NCBI GenBank assembly: GCA_037718865.1
Contig: JBBJMP010000003.1
Location: 381,259 to 445,258, forward strand
Direction of reading: 5' to 3'
Length of the DNA: 64,000 nt
Origin: JADCRZ01 sp037718865
Lineage (GTDB): Bacteria; Bacteroidota; Bacteroidia; Chitinophagales; Chitinophagaceae
Below the pieces are notes generated by a model. It saw nothing but the letters and a program-made list of their open reading frames with translations, was not told the DNA's origin and searched no databases. Shown one piece after another: positions 1 to 7,486 of this stretch; positions within the stretch are counted from its first letter, which is position 1, and each line of letters begins with the position of its first letter. The translations under genes and the position numbers were made by a program.

Positions 1-371
1 TCTTTTTCAGCAAGCTTATCCAGTGCATTCCATGAACCGTCTTCTATCATGGTTTCTTCCCGTTCGCTGGTACTGAATAAGTTAACCTTTCGGCGGTAAT
101 GTTCAATAGAAGTATTTACAAATACCCTTCTTATCCATCCTTCAAATGATCCTTCTGCACGAAAACGGTCCAAATTCTTAAAAATTTTGATAAATCCTTC
201 TTGTAAAAGGTCCTGTGCGTCATCGGTATTGTTGGAGTATCGAAGACAAACCGCATACATTTTAGGAGCAAACCGGTGATATAACTCTTCCTGCATCCGG
301 GCGTCTCCACCAAGACACCCCCTGATCAAGTCGGTTTCCCCTATATTTTGGTTGCTTGCTTTGCTCACCAT
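1..371 (-). CDS. ECF-type RNA polymerase sigma-70 factor, 3' end beyond the window
   Basis: Reading leftward from the ATG at 371, the frame stays open to base 1 and gives about 123 residues before the window ends. The N-terminal part carries a region 2 typical of extracytoplasmic-function sigma factors: the stretch TDDAQDLLQEGFIKIFKNL followed by a SFEGWIRRVFVNTSIEHYR segment, which in this family binds core polymerase and melts the -10 region. Region 4 (the -35-binding helix-turn-helix) would lie outside the window. The start is only 16 bp from the end of rdgB, so the two are probably co-transcribed leftward. The family assignment is firm; the regulon and any anti-sigma partner cannot be judged from this fragment. 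Confidence 0.88.
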   Translation of the reverse strand, partial: MVSKASNQNIGETDLIRGCLGGDARMQEELYHRFAPKMYAVCLRYSNNTDDAQDLLQEGFIKIFKNLDRFRAEGSFEGWIRRVFVNTSIEHYRRKVNLFSTSEREETMIEDGSWNALDKLAEK

Positions 372-387
372 TTTGATTTATAATGAA

Positions 388-981
388 TTAATTATCGGGA
401 ATAATGGCTTGTTGCAAAAATAAAACCAATTTATCACTGGCTTTTTTACGATGGCTGTATTGTTGCTTTTCCCTAAGGTTCATTTCGGCAAATGTTTTAT
501 CGCTGTTAAGCGGAGAAAAAACAGGGTCATACCCAAATCCTTGATTTCCTCTTGGGAATTGTTCAATCTTGCCTTCGCAAATACCTTCAAAAGAGTATTC
601 TCTTCCGTTCAGGATCAGCGAGATAATCGTCCGGAACCGTGCATTTCTATGCTCGATACTTCCCAGTTTCTGCAATAACTTGTTTATATTTTCCGAAAAT
701 ATCTTACCGTCGCTGGCATATCTGGCACTTTTTACTCCAGGTTCACCATGCAAAGCCTCCACCTCAAGGCCGGTGTCTTCACTAAAACAATTTTTTCCGG
801 TAAGCCGAAAGATGGTGAATGATTTTTGCGATGCGTTTGCTTCCAGCGTGTCATAAGGTTCTGGAATATCAATATGAATTCCTGCCTGGGCTAAGGTAAT
901 GATCTTTAACTGATTACCAATGGCATCTTGTATTTCTTCAACTTTATGCTGATTGTTGGTGGCAAATACTAATTCAATCAT
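388..981 (-). CDS. rdgB: Non-canonical purine NTP pyrophosphatase (XTP/dITP diphosphatase)
   Basis: This 197-residue protein belongs to the Ham1/RdgB family, which hydrolyses dITP, ITP and XTP to monophosphates plus pyrophosphate and so keeps deaminated purines out of DNA and RNA. The family landmarks are visible in order: the N-terminal FATNNQHKVEEI nucleotide-binding loop, TLEANA with the metal-binding Glu47, SEDTGLEV with the catalytic Asp69, GVKSARYA near residue 85, the FGYDPVF motif, and a C-terminal SHRKKA. Length is normal for the family. It sits between an uncharacterised gene (53 bp upstream) and a sigma factor (16 bp downstream), all leftward, so a small operon is likely. There is no sign of truncation. 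Confidence 0.95.
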   Translation of the reverse strand: MIELVFATNNQHKVEEIQDAIGNQLKIITLAQAGIHIDIPEPYDTLEANASQKSFTIFRLTGKNCFSEDTGLEVEALHGEPGVKSARYASDGKIFSENINKLLQKLGSIEHRNARFRTIISLILNGREYSFEGICEGKIEQFPRGNQGFGYDPVFSPLNSDKTFAEMNLREKQQYSHRKKASDKLVLFLQQAIIPDN

Positions 982-1034
982 AGTAGCTGATGACGAAGGA
1001 TGGCAATGCTTGATGTTATCTCTGTAGACATAAG

Positions 1035-1544
1035 CTAAACATTAAAAATCTGTTTCAGGGCTGTCCATAACTTTATTTTCAGTTGTTTACTTTCATCATT
1101 ATTTAAGATGAACTTGCTGAGGTCTGGAAGGCTTAACACAGGATATTCATCTATAATGGTTATTGCAAATGGCAATGGTTCCGGGGTAAGATGGTGCAAG
1201 GACCGAGTTGTATTAAACAACAGCATGATTTTAGGCTTCAATGAATTAACATCGGGAAGTCGCATTGATTGTTTTGCTGTATTTATTATTATGGCATCGT
1301 TAATGTTCAGCTGGCATGCGTTTAACACAATGCTTAAGAAAGAAAACTGTTCAACAGGAATATCATCTGAGCCCGGACTATGCACTGCAATGATAACATC
1401 ACTACTGCTTTTGTTGCCGGCTTTCAAAGTGGACGGTTGAATATTGTCCAGAGCCATAGCCGCCGGGTTTACACCTTGTATTAATGAAGTTTTAAAGATT
1501 TCGGCAATAACCATTTCCGGTATTTCGAGTTCCTTAAAATTCAT
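1035..1544 (-). CDS. Uncharacterised 169-residue protein, possibly a divergent DNA polymerase III psi-like protein
   Basis: I do not recognise a firmly named family. The protein has no signal peptide or membrane segment and begins MNFKELEIPEMVIAEIFKTSL. It has a central pattern of a helix followed by a strand (FSFLSIVLNACQLNINDAIIIN), another strand (KIMLLFNTT), and a C-terminal helix LKIKLWTALKQIF. That order resembles the psi subunit (HolD) of the clamp loader complex, where a conserved aromatic helix closes a small alpha/beta fold; this is an inference from pattern only. It lies 53 bp upstream of rdgB in the same direction, and a housekeeping role in DNA metabolism would fit. It is divergent from ilvE. 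Confidence 0.75.
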   Translation of the reverse strand: MNFKELEIPEMVIAEIFKTSLIQGVNPAAMALDNIQPSTLKAGNKSSSDVIIAVHSPGSDDIPVEQFSFLSIVLNACQLNINDAIIINTAKQSMRLPDVNSLKPKIMLLFNTTRSLHHLTPEPLPFAITIIDEYPVLSLPDLSKFILNNDESKQLKIKLWTALKQIFNV

Positions 1545-1633
1545 CTGTTTGACAAGGGTTCTATAAACGTTTATTATTTAAACTGTTAGGAAGGAAAATT
1601 TCGATAACATCAAACGCTATCTGTCCCTTCCAT

Positions 1634-1664
1634 TTTGTCACCAGCTATTTTGTTTGTTTCTTTG
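1634..1664 (+). promoter_or_regulatory. Putative Bacteroidota-type promoter of ilvE
   Basis: TTTG at 1634-1637 and TTTCTTTG at 1657-1664 are separated by 19 bp, matching the TTTG-N19-TAnnTTTG pattern of the phylum's primary sigma factor except for T in place of A at the second -7 base. Transcription would start near 1670, which rules out the upstream in-frame start at 1654 and favours the ATG at 1684. Confidence 0.5.
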
Positions 1665-1683
1665 CATCAAATTTAGAGAATAT

Positions 1684-2763
1684 ATGATTGCGGCTTACGA
1701 TATAAATGTAACGAAGGTAGAACGAAGCAAATTACACGACATTTCTTTACAGAATATTCCCTTTGGCAAATATTTCACCGATCATATCCTGGAGGCAGAC
1801 TATGAGAACGGTGAGTGGAAAATGCCGGAGATCAAGCCTTATCAACCATTAATATTAAGTCCATCACTAGCGGCGCTTCATTATGGACAGGCTGTTTTTG
1901 AAGGCATTAAAGCATATAAAGACAGCAGGGGAAATGCCGCTATTTTCAGGCCATATGAAAATTATAAACGTTTCAATATTTCAGCAGAACGCATGCAAAT
2001 GCCTCCGGTTCCTGAAGAAATTTTTATGGAGGGTATGCGCCAATTGGTGCACCTTGATAAAAACTGGATACCGGAAAGAGACGATCACTCCTTATATATA
2101 CGTCCTTTCATGTTCAGCTCTGATGAGATGATTGGAGTGAAGCCTTCAGATAATTATAAGTTTATGATCATTCTGAGTCCTACTGGCCCTTACTATGCTG
2201 CGCCCATGCGCATATATGTGGAAGAGAACTACACAAGGGCGGCACCCGGCGGAATTGGCTTTGCCAAGGCAGCCGGCAATTATGGAGCCAGTATGCTGGC
2301 CACCGCGGAGGCTAAACGTAAAGGGTACGACCAGATCTTATGGACGGACGCATTCAACCACAAATACGTACAGGAAATTGGCACTATGAATGTATTTTTT
2401 GTTATTGATAATACTGCAGTAACGCCGGATCTTGAAAACGGGACCATCCTGGCAGGTGTCACCCGGGACAGTGCAATAGTAATACTGAAAGAAATGGGTC
2501 TTGATGTGGAAGAAAGAGCATTAAGCATTGATGAGATTGTCGACGCTTATAAATCGGGTGTGCTGTGCGAAGTTTTTGGAACGGGTACTGCTGCAACTAT
2601 TTCGCAGATAAAAGAGCTTTGTTACAGGAATTTTGATATGCATTTTAATATGGATAAATGCAATGTATCCAATGAAGTAAAAAAGCGCCTTAACGATATT
2701 CGCGGCGGCAGAACAGAAGACAGGTACAACTGGATGTGGAAGGTGCAGGCTGATGATTGTTAA
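1684..2763 (+). CDS. ilvE: Branched-chain amino acid aminotransferase
   Basis: This fold-type IV PLP enzyme catalyses the last step of leucine, isoleucine and valine synthesis, transferring an amino group from glutamate to the branched-chain 2-oxo acids. The 359-residue product is of the larger BCAT type also found in eukaryotes. Visible landmarks are LHYGQAVFEGIKAY near residue 65, the GGIGFAKAAGNYGAS segment with the expected PLP lysine at Lys195, and the VQEIGTMNVFF motif of the active site. I place the start at the ATG at 1684 because an upstream in-frame codon at 1654 falls inside the predicted promoter and adds residues not usual for the family. No other ilv or leu genes are nearby, so it appears to be a stand-alone unit. 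Confidence 0.95.
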   Translation: MIAAYDINVTKVERSKLHDISLQNIPFGKYFTDHILEADYENGEWKMPEIKPYQPLILSPSLAALHYGQAVFEGIKAYKDSRGNAAIFRPYENYKRFNISAERMQMPPVPEEIFMEGMRQLVHLDKNWIPERDDHSLYIRPFMFSSDEMIGVKPSDNYKFMIILSPTGPYYAAPMRIYVEENYTRAAPGGIGFAKAAGNYGASMLATAEAKRKGYDQILWTDAFNHKYVQEIGTMNVFFVIDNTAVTPDLENGTILAGVTRDSAIVILKEMGLDVEERALSIDEIVDAYKSGVLCEVFGTGTAATISQIKELCYRNFDMHFNMDKCNVSNEVKKRLNDIRGGRTEDRYNWMWKVQADDC

Positions 2764-2829
2764 CCGGTAGAGTCAGTAACCGTTCTAAAAAATATTCAAC
2801 TTCTTTTTCCTTTTTTCATTCCCTTGCCT

Positions 2830-2837
2830 TACCTTTG
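2830..2837 (+). promoter_or_regulatory. -7 element of the rpsL-rpsG promoter
   Basis: TACCTTTG is a perfect match to the Bacteroidota TAnnTTTG element and lies 22 bp before the rpsL start. The expected -33 position is T-rich (CTTTTTCC) but lacks a clear TTTG. Confidence 0.6.
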
Positions 2838-2859
2838 CCGTCCAAAATAAAAAGGTTTA

Positions 2860-3249
2860 ATGCCTACTATACAGCAATTAGTTCGAAAAGGAAGAGAAAT
2901 AATCAGGGCAAAAAGTAAATCTAGGGCACTGGACGCTTGTCCCCAGAGGCGTGGCGTATGTACCCGTGTTTACACAACAACTCCAAAAAAACCTAATTCA
3001 GCGTTACGCAAGGTGGCCAAGGTTCGGCTCACCAACAAAATTGAAGTGATAGCATATATTCCGGGTGAAGGGCATAATTTGCAGGAACACTCTATCGTTT
3101 TGATCCGTGGTGGCCGTGTAAAAGATCTACCGGGGGTTCGTTATCATATTGTTCGCGGTAGTTTGGATACGGCAGGTGTAAAAGACAGAAAGAAGAGCCG
3201 TTCTAAGTACGGCACGAAAAAGGATAAAACTGCTCCGGTTAAAAAATAA
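2860..3249 (+). CDS. rpsL: 30S ribosomal protein S12
   Basis: S12 sits at the decoding centre of the small subunit and controls translational accuracy. The 129 residues include the hallmarks of the family: MPTIQQLVRKGR at the start, the KKPNSALRKVAKV loop where streptomycin-resistance changes are known, GEGHNLQEHS, and KDLPGVRYHIVRG. It is slightly longer than the usual 124 residues through a Lys-rich C-terminal tail. It is followed 66 bp later by rpsG, and the pair ends at a terminator, so it forms a short str-type operon that does not continue into fusA here. Confidence 0.99.
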   Translation: MPTIQQLVRKGREIIRAKSKSRALDACPQRRGVCTRVYTTTPKKPNSALRKVAKVRLTNKIEVIAYIPGEGHNLQEHSIVLIRGGRVKDLPGVRYHIVRGSLDTAGVKDRKKSRSKYGTKKDKTAPVKK

Positions 3250-3315
3250 TTATCAGGTTGACAATAATTTATGTAATAAACGAACCTTTGATCCGGTTCA
3301 GGATAAATTAAGAAT

Positions 3316-3783
3316 ATGAGGAAAGCTCAAGCAAAAAAGTTGCCTTTGGCCGCAGACGCGAAGTATAATGACAAACTCGTTACCCGGTTTGTCAATAACC
3401 TTATGTGGCAGGGTAAAAAGAGTGGAGCATTTAGTATATTTTACGATGCGCTTGATAAAGTGTCTAAGCAAACGGGCGAAGAGGGATATGAAATATGGAG
3501 AAGAGCGCTGGCTAATGTAACTCCATCTGTAGAAGTACGTAGCCGTCGAATCGGCGGAGCTACCTTTCAAATTCCAGCCGAAGTTCGTCAGGACCGAAAG
3601 ATATCGTTGAGTATAAAATGGCTCGTTCGATTCAGCCGGGAAAGAAACGGACGAAGCATGGCTGATAAATTGGCCAATGAGATTGTAGCTGCAAGTAAAG
3701 GAGAGGGTGGTGCTTTTAAAAAGAAAGAAGATACGCACAGGATGGCTGAAGCGAATAAAGCATTTTCTCATTTCAGGATATAA
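3316..3783 (+). CDS. rpsG: 30S ribosomal protein S7
   Basis: S7 starts assembly of the head domain of the 30S subunit by binding the 3' major domain of 16S rRNA and contacts tRNA at the E site. The 155-residue protein shows the family order: a basic N terminus, VTRFVNNLMWQGKKSGAF, the VEVRSRRIGGATFQIP loop and RSMADKLANEIVAA. Length is normal. It is the second gene after rpsL and lies 19 bp ahead of a strong terminator, so transcription is expected to stop before the neighbouring sugar-metabolism gene. In most bacteria fusA follows directly; here it is 7.9 kb away. Confidence 0.99.
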   Translation: MRKAQAKKLPLAADAKYNDKLVTRFVNNLMWQGKKSGAFSIFYDALDKVSKQTGEEGYEIWRRALANVTPSVEVRSRRIGGATFQIPAEVRQDRKISLSIKWLVRFSRERNGRSMADKLANEIVAASKGEGGAFKKKEDTHRMAEANKAFSHFRI

Positions 3784-3801
3784 CAATGACAAATATTTGT
3801 T

Positions 3802-3829
3802 AGCCACCTAAGCCGGGTGGCTTTTTTTA
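3802..3829 (+). terminator. Rho-independent terminator of rpsL-rpsG
   Basis: A perfect 7-bp stem, AGCCACC at 3802-3808 with GGTGGCT at 3816-3822, has a 7-nt loop and is followed by a run of seven further T residues. It begins about 18 bp after the rpsG stop codon. Confidence 0.9.
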
Positions 3830-3865
3830 TTCTGTAACTTCAGTATTCAATCAATAACACTTATC

Positions 3866-4729
3866 ATGACAACGAGACGCGACTTTATCAAGCTATCCAC
3901 CATGTTAACTACCGGATTGGTGGTGGAGCCTACTTCTTTCCTGTTTAAAGATCAACATGTGGGTTTAGGATTATACACCATGCGAAATGAATTGGCTAAA
4001 GATGTAAAAGGCACCCTTTCCAGGGTTGCGGAATTAGGTTTTACACAGGTAGAAACGTTCGGGTATAATGGTAAGTTTTGGAACCTTTCTGCCACGGAAT
4101 TTTTAGCCTTGCTAAAATCATTAAAGTTAACCTCCCCAAGCGGGCATTATTATCCTGCAGGCTTCTTTATGGCAAACGGATGGGAAGATAAGTGGAAGGC
4201 TGCCGCAGATGATGCGGCATTAGTAGGGCAAAAATATATCGTTGTACCCTGGATGGAAGAATCTTACCGGAAATCGCTGGATAATTACAAAAAATTGGCT
4301 GTACATTTTAGTAAGGCTGCTGAGATAAGCAAACAGAAAGGCCTGGGCTTCGCCTACCACAACCATGATTTCGAATTTGAATCAATAAACGGTCAGACAG
4401 GCTTTGACATCCTGTTAAAAGAAACAAGCCCGTCGGTAAAATTCGAAATGGACGTTTATTGGGTGCGTTTTGCCGGTAAGGACCCGGTGGAATTAATTAA
4501 ACGCAATCCTGGGCGCTTCCCATTGTGGCATGTAAAAGACATGGACAAAACATCAAAAAAATATTTTACAGAGGTCGGAAATGGGGTTATTGATTTTAAA
4601 AAACTTTTTGCCAATGCGAAAACGTCGGGTATGAAATATTTTTTTGTAGAGCAGGACAATTCTCCAGGATCCCCATTTGACAGCATTAAACAAAGCATAG
4701 GGTATCTGAAAAAGAATATTGTAAAATAA
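3866..4729 (+). CDS. Exported sugar phosphate isomerase/epimerase-like TIM-barrel protein
   Basis: This 287-residue protein has the xylose isomerase-like TIM barrel (AP endonuclease family 2 fold). The N terminus TTRRDFIKLSTMLTTGLV has the twin arginine of a Tat signal, so it is probably exported folded. Candidate metal ligands are Glu in VEQD, the His pair in YHNHDFEFE, the Asp in FEMDVYW and the His in WHVKDMD, the usual Glu/His/Asp/His set for epimerases and isomerases of this fold. Its neighbours are a DUF1080 protein (convergent), a cytochrome c and further TIM-barrel and GMC genes, which suggests work on oxidised (3-keto) sugars. The exact substrate is unknown. Confidence 0.85.
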   Translation: MTTRRDFIKLSTMLTTGLVVEPTSFLFKDQHVGLGLYTMRNELAKDVKGTLSRVAELGFTQVETFGYNGKFWNLSATEFLALLKSLKLTSPSGHYYPAGFFMANGWEDKWKAAADDAALVGQKYIVVPWMEESYRKSLDNYKKLAVHFSKAAEISKQKGLGFAYHNHDFEFESINGQTGFDILLKETSPSVKFEMDVYWVRFAGKDPVELIKRNPGRFPLWHVKDMDKTSKKYFTEVGNGVIDFKKLFANAKTSGMKYFFVEQDNSPGSPFDSIKQSIGYLKKNIVK

Positions 4730-4733
4730 AAAT

Positions 4734-4771
4734 TGCCGCAGGTCGCACAGTCCTTCTGTGAACCTGCGGCA
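4734..4771. terminator. Bidirectional hairpin between convergent genes
   Basis: TGCCGCAGGT at 4734-4743 pairs perfectly with ACCTGCGGCA at 4762-4771, and an inner CACAG/CTGTG pair (4746-4750 with 4756-4760) extends the stem. It fills the gap between the convergent TIM-barrel and DUF1080 genes. T tracts on either side are weak, so termination is inferred from position and stem strength. Confidence 0.65.
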
Positions 4772-4785
4772 GATTTATAATACCT

Positions 4786-5520
4786 CTATAATTTCTTAAT
4801 CATTATATTTCTAAAGGAAACGACATCACCATGATCCTGTAAAGCTATCCTGCCTTTGTTAAAAGCACTGAACCCGCTCATAGTTTTGAATTTACTGCCC
4901 GCTACCAATTGTTTCCAGTTTTCATCCCACAAGGTAGTAGACACTACATTCGTTCCATTTAAGAATAAGGATAATTTGCCGTTATCAGAAATTATTTCAG
5001 CCAGGTTCCATTCACCTACCGGTTTAACCGTTTCTTTAGACGAAGCAATCAGATCGTAAAGGTCTCCCGTTCTGTGCTTGTGAATTTTACCGTCCGGATG
5101 GCCATCGTTGTCCAGAACCTGCATTTCCAGGCCTGTATTATAGGTATTTTGATACTTCATGGGATCTTCCTTTACAAAAACGATGATTCCGCTATTACCG
5201 TTTTTAGATATTTTCCATTCTAGCTTTAAATGAAAATTATCGAACTCTTCGTCAGTTACCAAATCACCATGGTCTCCTGATTGAGCACCTGCCCCACGGG
5301 TAGTGTCGAAAAACAATACGCCGTCTTTCACCTTCCATGATTGTCCTGCTGTTGTTTTACCGTATGAATGCCAGCCTTTGGTGGTTTGACCATCAAACAG
5401 GGACTGCCATCCTCCTTGCTGATCCTTGGCTGATACAGTGCTCATACCCGCTTTTTTTTGATTTTTGCAGCCTGCCATGGCCAGGGAAAGACAAACAATA
5501 ACGAAAAAGAATTTAATCAT
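4786..5520 (-). CDS. DUF1080 (3-keto-disaccharide hydrolase) family lipoprotein
   Basis: The 244-residue product has a lipoprotein signal with lipobox LAMAGC (Cys18), so it should be anchored in a membrane facing the periplasm or surface. The rest is one DUF1080 domain (Pfam PF06439, a concanavalin-like beta-sandwich) with typical segments WQSLFDGQTTKGWHSYG, a GVLFFDTT strand, FDNFHLKLEWKISKNGNSGI and NGNSGIIVFVKEDP. Proteins of this family are linked to cleavage of 3-keto-glycosides. The gene is 7 bp from the cytochrome c gene upstream, and both are leftward, so they form an operon. Together with the GMC oxidoreductase further right it fits a 3-keto-sugar route. Confidence 0.88.
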   Translation of the reverse strand: MIKFFFVIVCLSLAMAGCKNQKKAGMSTVSAKDQQGGWQSLFDGQTTKGWHSYGKTTAGQSWKVKDGVLFFDTTRGAGAQSGDHGDLVTDEEFDNFHLKLEWKISKNGNSGIIVFVKEDPMKYQNTYNTGLEMQVLDNDGHPDGKIHKHRTGDLYDLIASSKETVKPVGEWNLAEIISDNGKLSLFLNGTNVVSTTLWDENWKQLVAGSKFKTMSGFSAFNKGRIALQDHGDVVSFRNIMIKKL

Positions 5521-5527
5521 CAGGTTT

Positions 5528-5947
5528 CTATTTTTTGAGTAATAGAATGTATTTCACCATTTGTTTAGCATCTTCTGTAGAAATTTGCGGATGGGGTGTC
5601 ATAGGAACCTGGCCCCATACGCCACTTCCCCCTTTGATGATCTTGCCGGCCAACAAGTCTATGGTCTGTTGGTCATTGGCATATTTGTTGGCAACATCCC
5701 GGTAAGAAGGGCCAATTTTCTTTTCTTCAACAGCATGGCAGGTTAGACAATCAGAACCGGCAATTAGTTCCAGCCCTTTCTGGTAATCGGGATTGGCGGT
5801 TACATCCTGAACTGCAGGGGTAGCTGGTTCAGCAGGTGCAGCATTGTTTTCACTTTCAGCCTCTGAAGTTTTTTCCTTACCGGATTCCTGGTTGCCACAG
5901 GCAAACGCAATGACTGAAATAAATACAAGAAGGATCGTTTTTTTCAT
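5528..5947 (-). CDS. Cytochrome c class I lipoprotein
   Basis: The 139-residue protein has a lipobox (IAFACG, Cys17), an Ala/Pro/Glu-rich flexible linker to about residue 50 and a single cytochrome c domain. The haem-binding motif is CLTCH (Cys67, Cys70, His71) followed by the usual IGPSYRDVA segment; Met116 in VPMTPHP is the likely sixth iron ligand. This is the periplasmic electron-carrier type often found beside exported GMC or gluconate dehydrogenases, which need an electron acceptor. It is transcribed with the DUF1080 gene 7 bp downstream and sits 51 bp below a TIM-barrel gene, all leftward. Confidence 0.92.
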   Translation of the reverse strand: MKKTILLVFISVIAFACGNQESGKEKTSEAESENNAAPAEPATPAVQDVTANPDYQKGLELIAGSDCLTCHAVEEKKIGPSYRDVANKYANDQQTIDLLAGKIIKGGSGVWGQVPMTPHPQISTEDAKQMVKYILLLKK

Positions 5948-5998
5948 ATGTGATGTTTTATAAATTAAACTAATTATATATAAATCTCCGAAACAAAT

Positions 5999-7054
5999 CT
6001 AATCCAATCCTAAAATTCTACGATTAAATTTTTCGTCAGAACCGGTATTTGCGAAATCGTCAAATGCCTTTTCCGTTACCCTGATGATGTGGTCTTTAAT
6101 GAATGGCGCACCTTCTCTGGCGCCTTCTTCAGGATGCTTGATGCAACATTCCCATTCGAGGACTGCCCAACCTTTGAAGTCGTACTGCGTTAATTTGCTG
6201 AATACCGACTTAAAATCAACCTGCCCATCTCCCAGGGATCTGAATCTTCCGGCTCTGTTGATCCAACTTTGATAACCGCCGTATACTCCCTGCTTACCGG
6301 TAGCGTTAAACTCGGCATCTTTAACATGAAACATTTTTATCCGTTCGTGGTAATGGTCGATATAAGTTAGGTAATCCAGGCATTGCAGAACGAAATGACT
6401 TGGATCGTATAACAAACAGGCACGGGAATGCTGGTTTACTTTATCTAGGAACATTTCGTAAGTGACTCCATCGTGAAGGTCTTCTCCAGGGTGAATTTCA
6501 TAACATAGGTCTACACCATACTCATCAAATTCGTTCAGGATCGGCAGCCAGCGACTGGCTAACTCGGTGAAGGCAGTTTCCGTTAAACCTGCAGGACGTT
6601 GAGGCCAGGGATAAACCGTAGGCCATAACAATGCACCGCTGAACGTGGCATGAGCGTTCAGGCCAAGGTTTTGCGATGCCCTTGCCGCATATTTTAATTG
6701 CTGCGTTGCCCATTCGCTCCTGGCTTTGGTGTTGCCCTGATATTCTTTTGGGGCAAATCCATCAAAAGAGGCATCATACGCCGGATGCACTGCCACTAAC
6801 TGGCCCTGCAAGTGCGAGGATAATTCAGTTATTTCCATCCCGCTTTCGTTCACTGTTCCTTTTATCTCATCAGCATATGTTTTACTTTCCGCAGCTTTTT
6901 GAAGATCAATACACCTGCTGTCCCATGTCGGTATCTGAACTCCCACAAAACCCAATCCATTCGCCCATTCGCAGATAGAGCGAAGTGAATTGAATGGTGC
7001 ATGGTCGCCCATAAACTGCGCTAGAAATATAGCCGGACCCTGTATTGTTTGCAT
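5999..7054 (-). CDS. Sugar phosphate isomerase/epimerase-like TIM-barrel protein, cytoplasmic
   Basis: This 351-residue protein belongs to the AP endonuclease 2/xylose isomerase-like barrel superfamily. It lacks a signal peptide, so it is probably cytoplasmic. Candidate metal-site segments are LCYEIHPGEDLHDG (Glu and His), LLYDPSHFVLQ (Asp and His), KMFHVKDAEF (His and Asp) and WAVLEWECC (Glu). The segment RAGRFRSLGDGQVDFKSVF is typical of enzymes annotated as sugar phosphate isomerases in Bacteroidota. It is the first gene of the leftward trio with the cytochrome c and DUF1080 genes. Likely job: isomerising or epimerising a product of the extracellular 3-keto-sugar pathway; the substrate is not determinable. 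Confidence 0.85.
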   Translation of the reverse strand: MQTIQGPAIFLAQFMGDHAPFNSLRSICEWANGLGFVGVQIPTWDSRCIDLQKAAESKTYADEIKGTVNESGMEITELSSHLQGQLVAVHPAYDASFDGFAPKEYQGNTKARSEWATQQLKYAARASQNLGLNAHATFSGALLWPTVYPWPQRPAGLTETAFTELASRWLPILNEFDEYGVDLCYEIHPGEDLHDGVTYEMFLDKVNQHSRACLLYDPSHFVLQCLDYLTYIDHYHERIKMFHVKDAEFNATGKQGVYGGYQSWINRAGRFRSLGDGQVDFKSVFSKLTQYDFKGWAVLEWECCIKHPEEGAREGAPFIKDHIIRVTEKAFDDFANTGSDEKFNRRILGLD

Positions 7055-7486
7055 GGCAATAATTGTTTTATTTATGAGATTGAATCAATTTCAAAAATCT
7101 TAACAGCATTCATATGGGAAACGCTACAGCTGAATTCCGGACGGTCAGGTTCACTTGTGCCTCACCGTATGACAGTCAATATAGCTCACTCCCGAAATTA
7201 CAATAAACCGACAAAAATTCACCAACTCAATACCCCATAGTTGAATTTGGTTAGCTTTATTTTTTTAAAAGTAAAAGATTGTATTTACAAATGACTTTTA
7301 TTCATACAATTAAATAATCTTTTTTTTGCACTTTTACATGTAGAAGCCATCAACTAATACACATAATGCAAGGTTAGTGCCGTTGATTTTGAGTTATTCT
7401 CCGCAACCTGAACACGTTGAATTATCAAAAGAATTATTTTAACAGGTTATCAAAAATCATGTAACTTTCAGCTATATTGCTGCTAT
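7055..7486. other. Divergent intergenic region with nested inverted repeats
   Basis: This 432-bp gap separates the leftward TIM-barrel trio from the rightward Hyi-like gene and should hold control signals for both. It is AT-rich in its right half. GTAAAAG (7271-7277) pairs with CTTTTAC (7331-7337) and ATTGTAT (7278-7284) pairs with ATACAAT (7304-7310), giving two nested perfect 7-bp arms. A weak -7-like TAACTTTC sits at 7462-7469. I see no convincing gene here. Confidence 0.6.

Noticed and set aside
131..313. Short minus-strand frame inside the sigma factor
   Set aside because: The overlapping frame starting at 371 encodes clear sigma region 2 motifs; this one does not.
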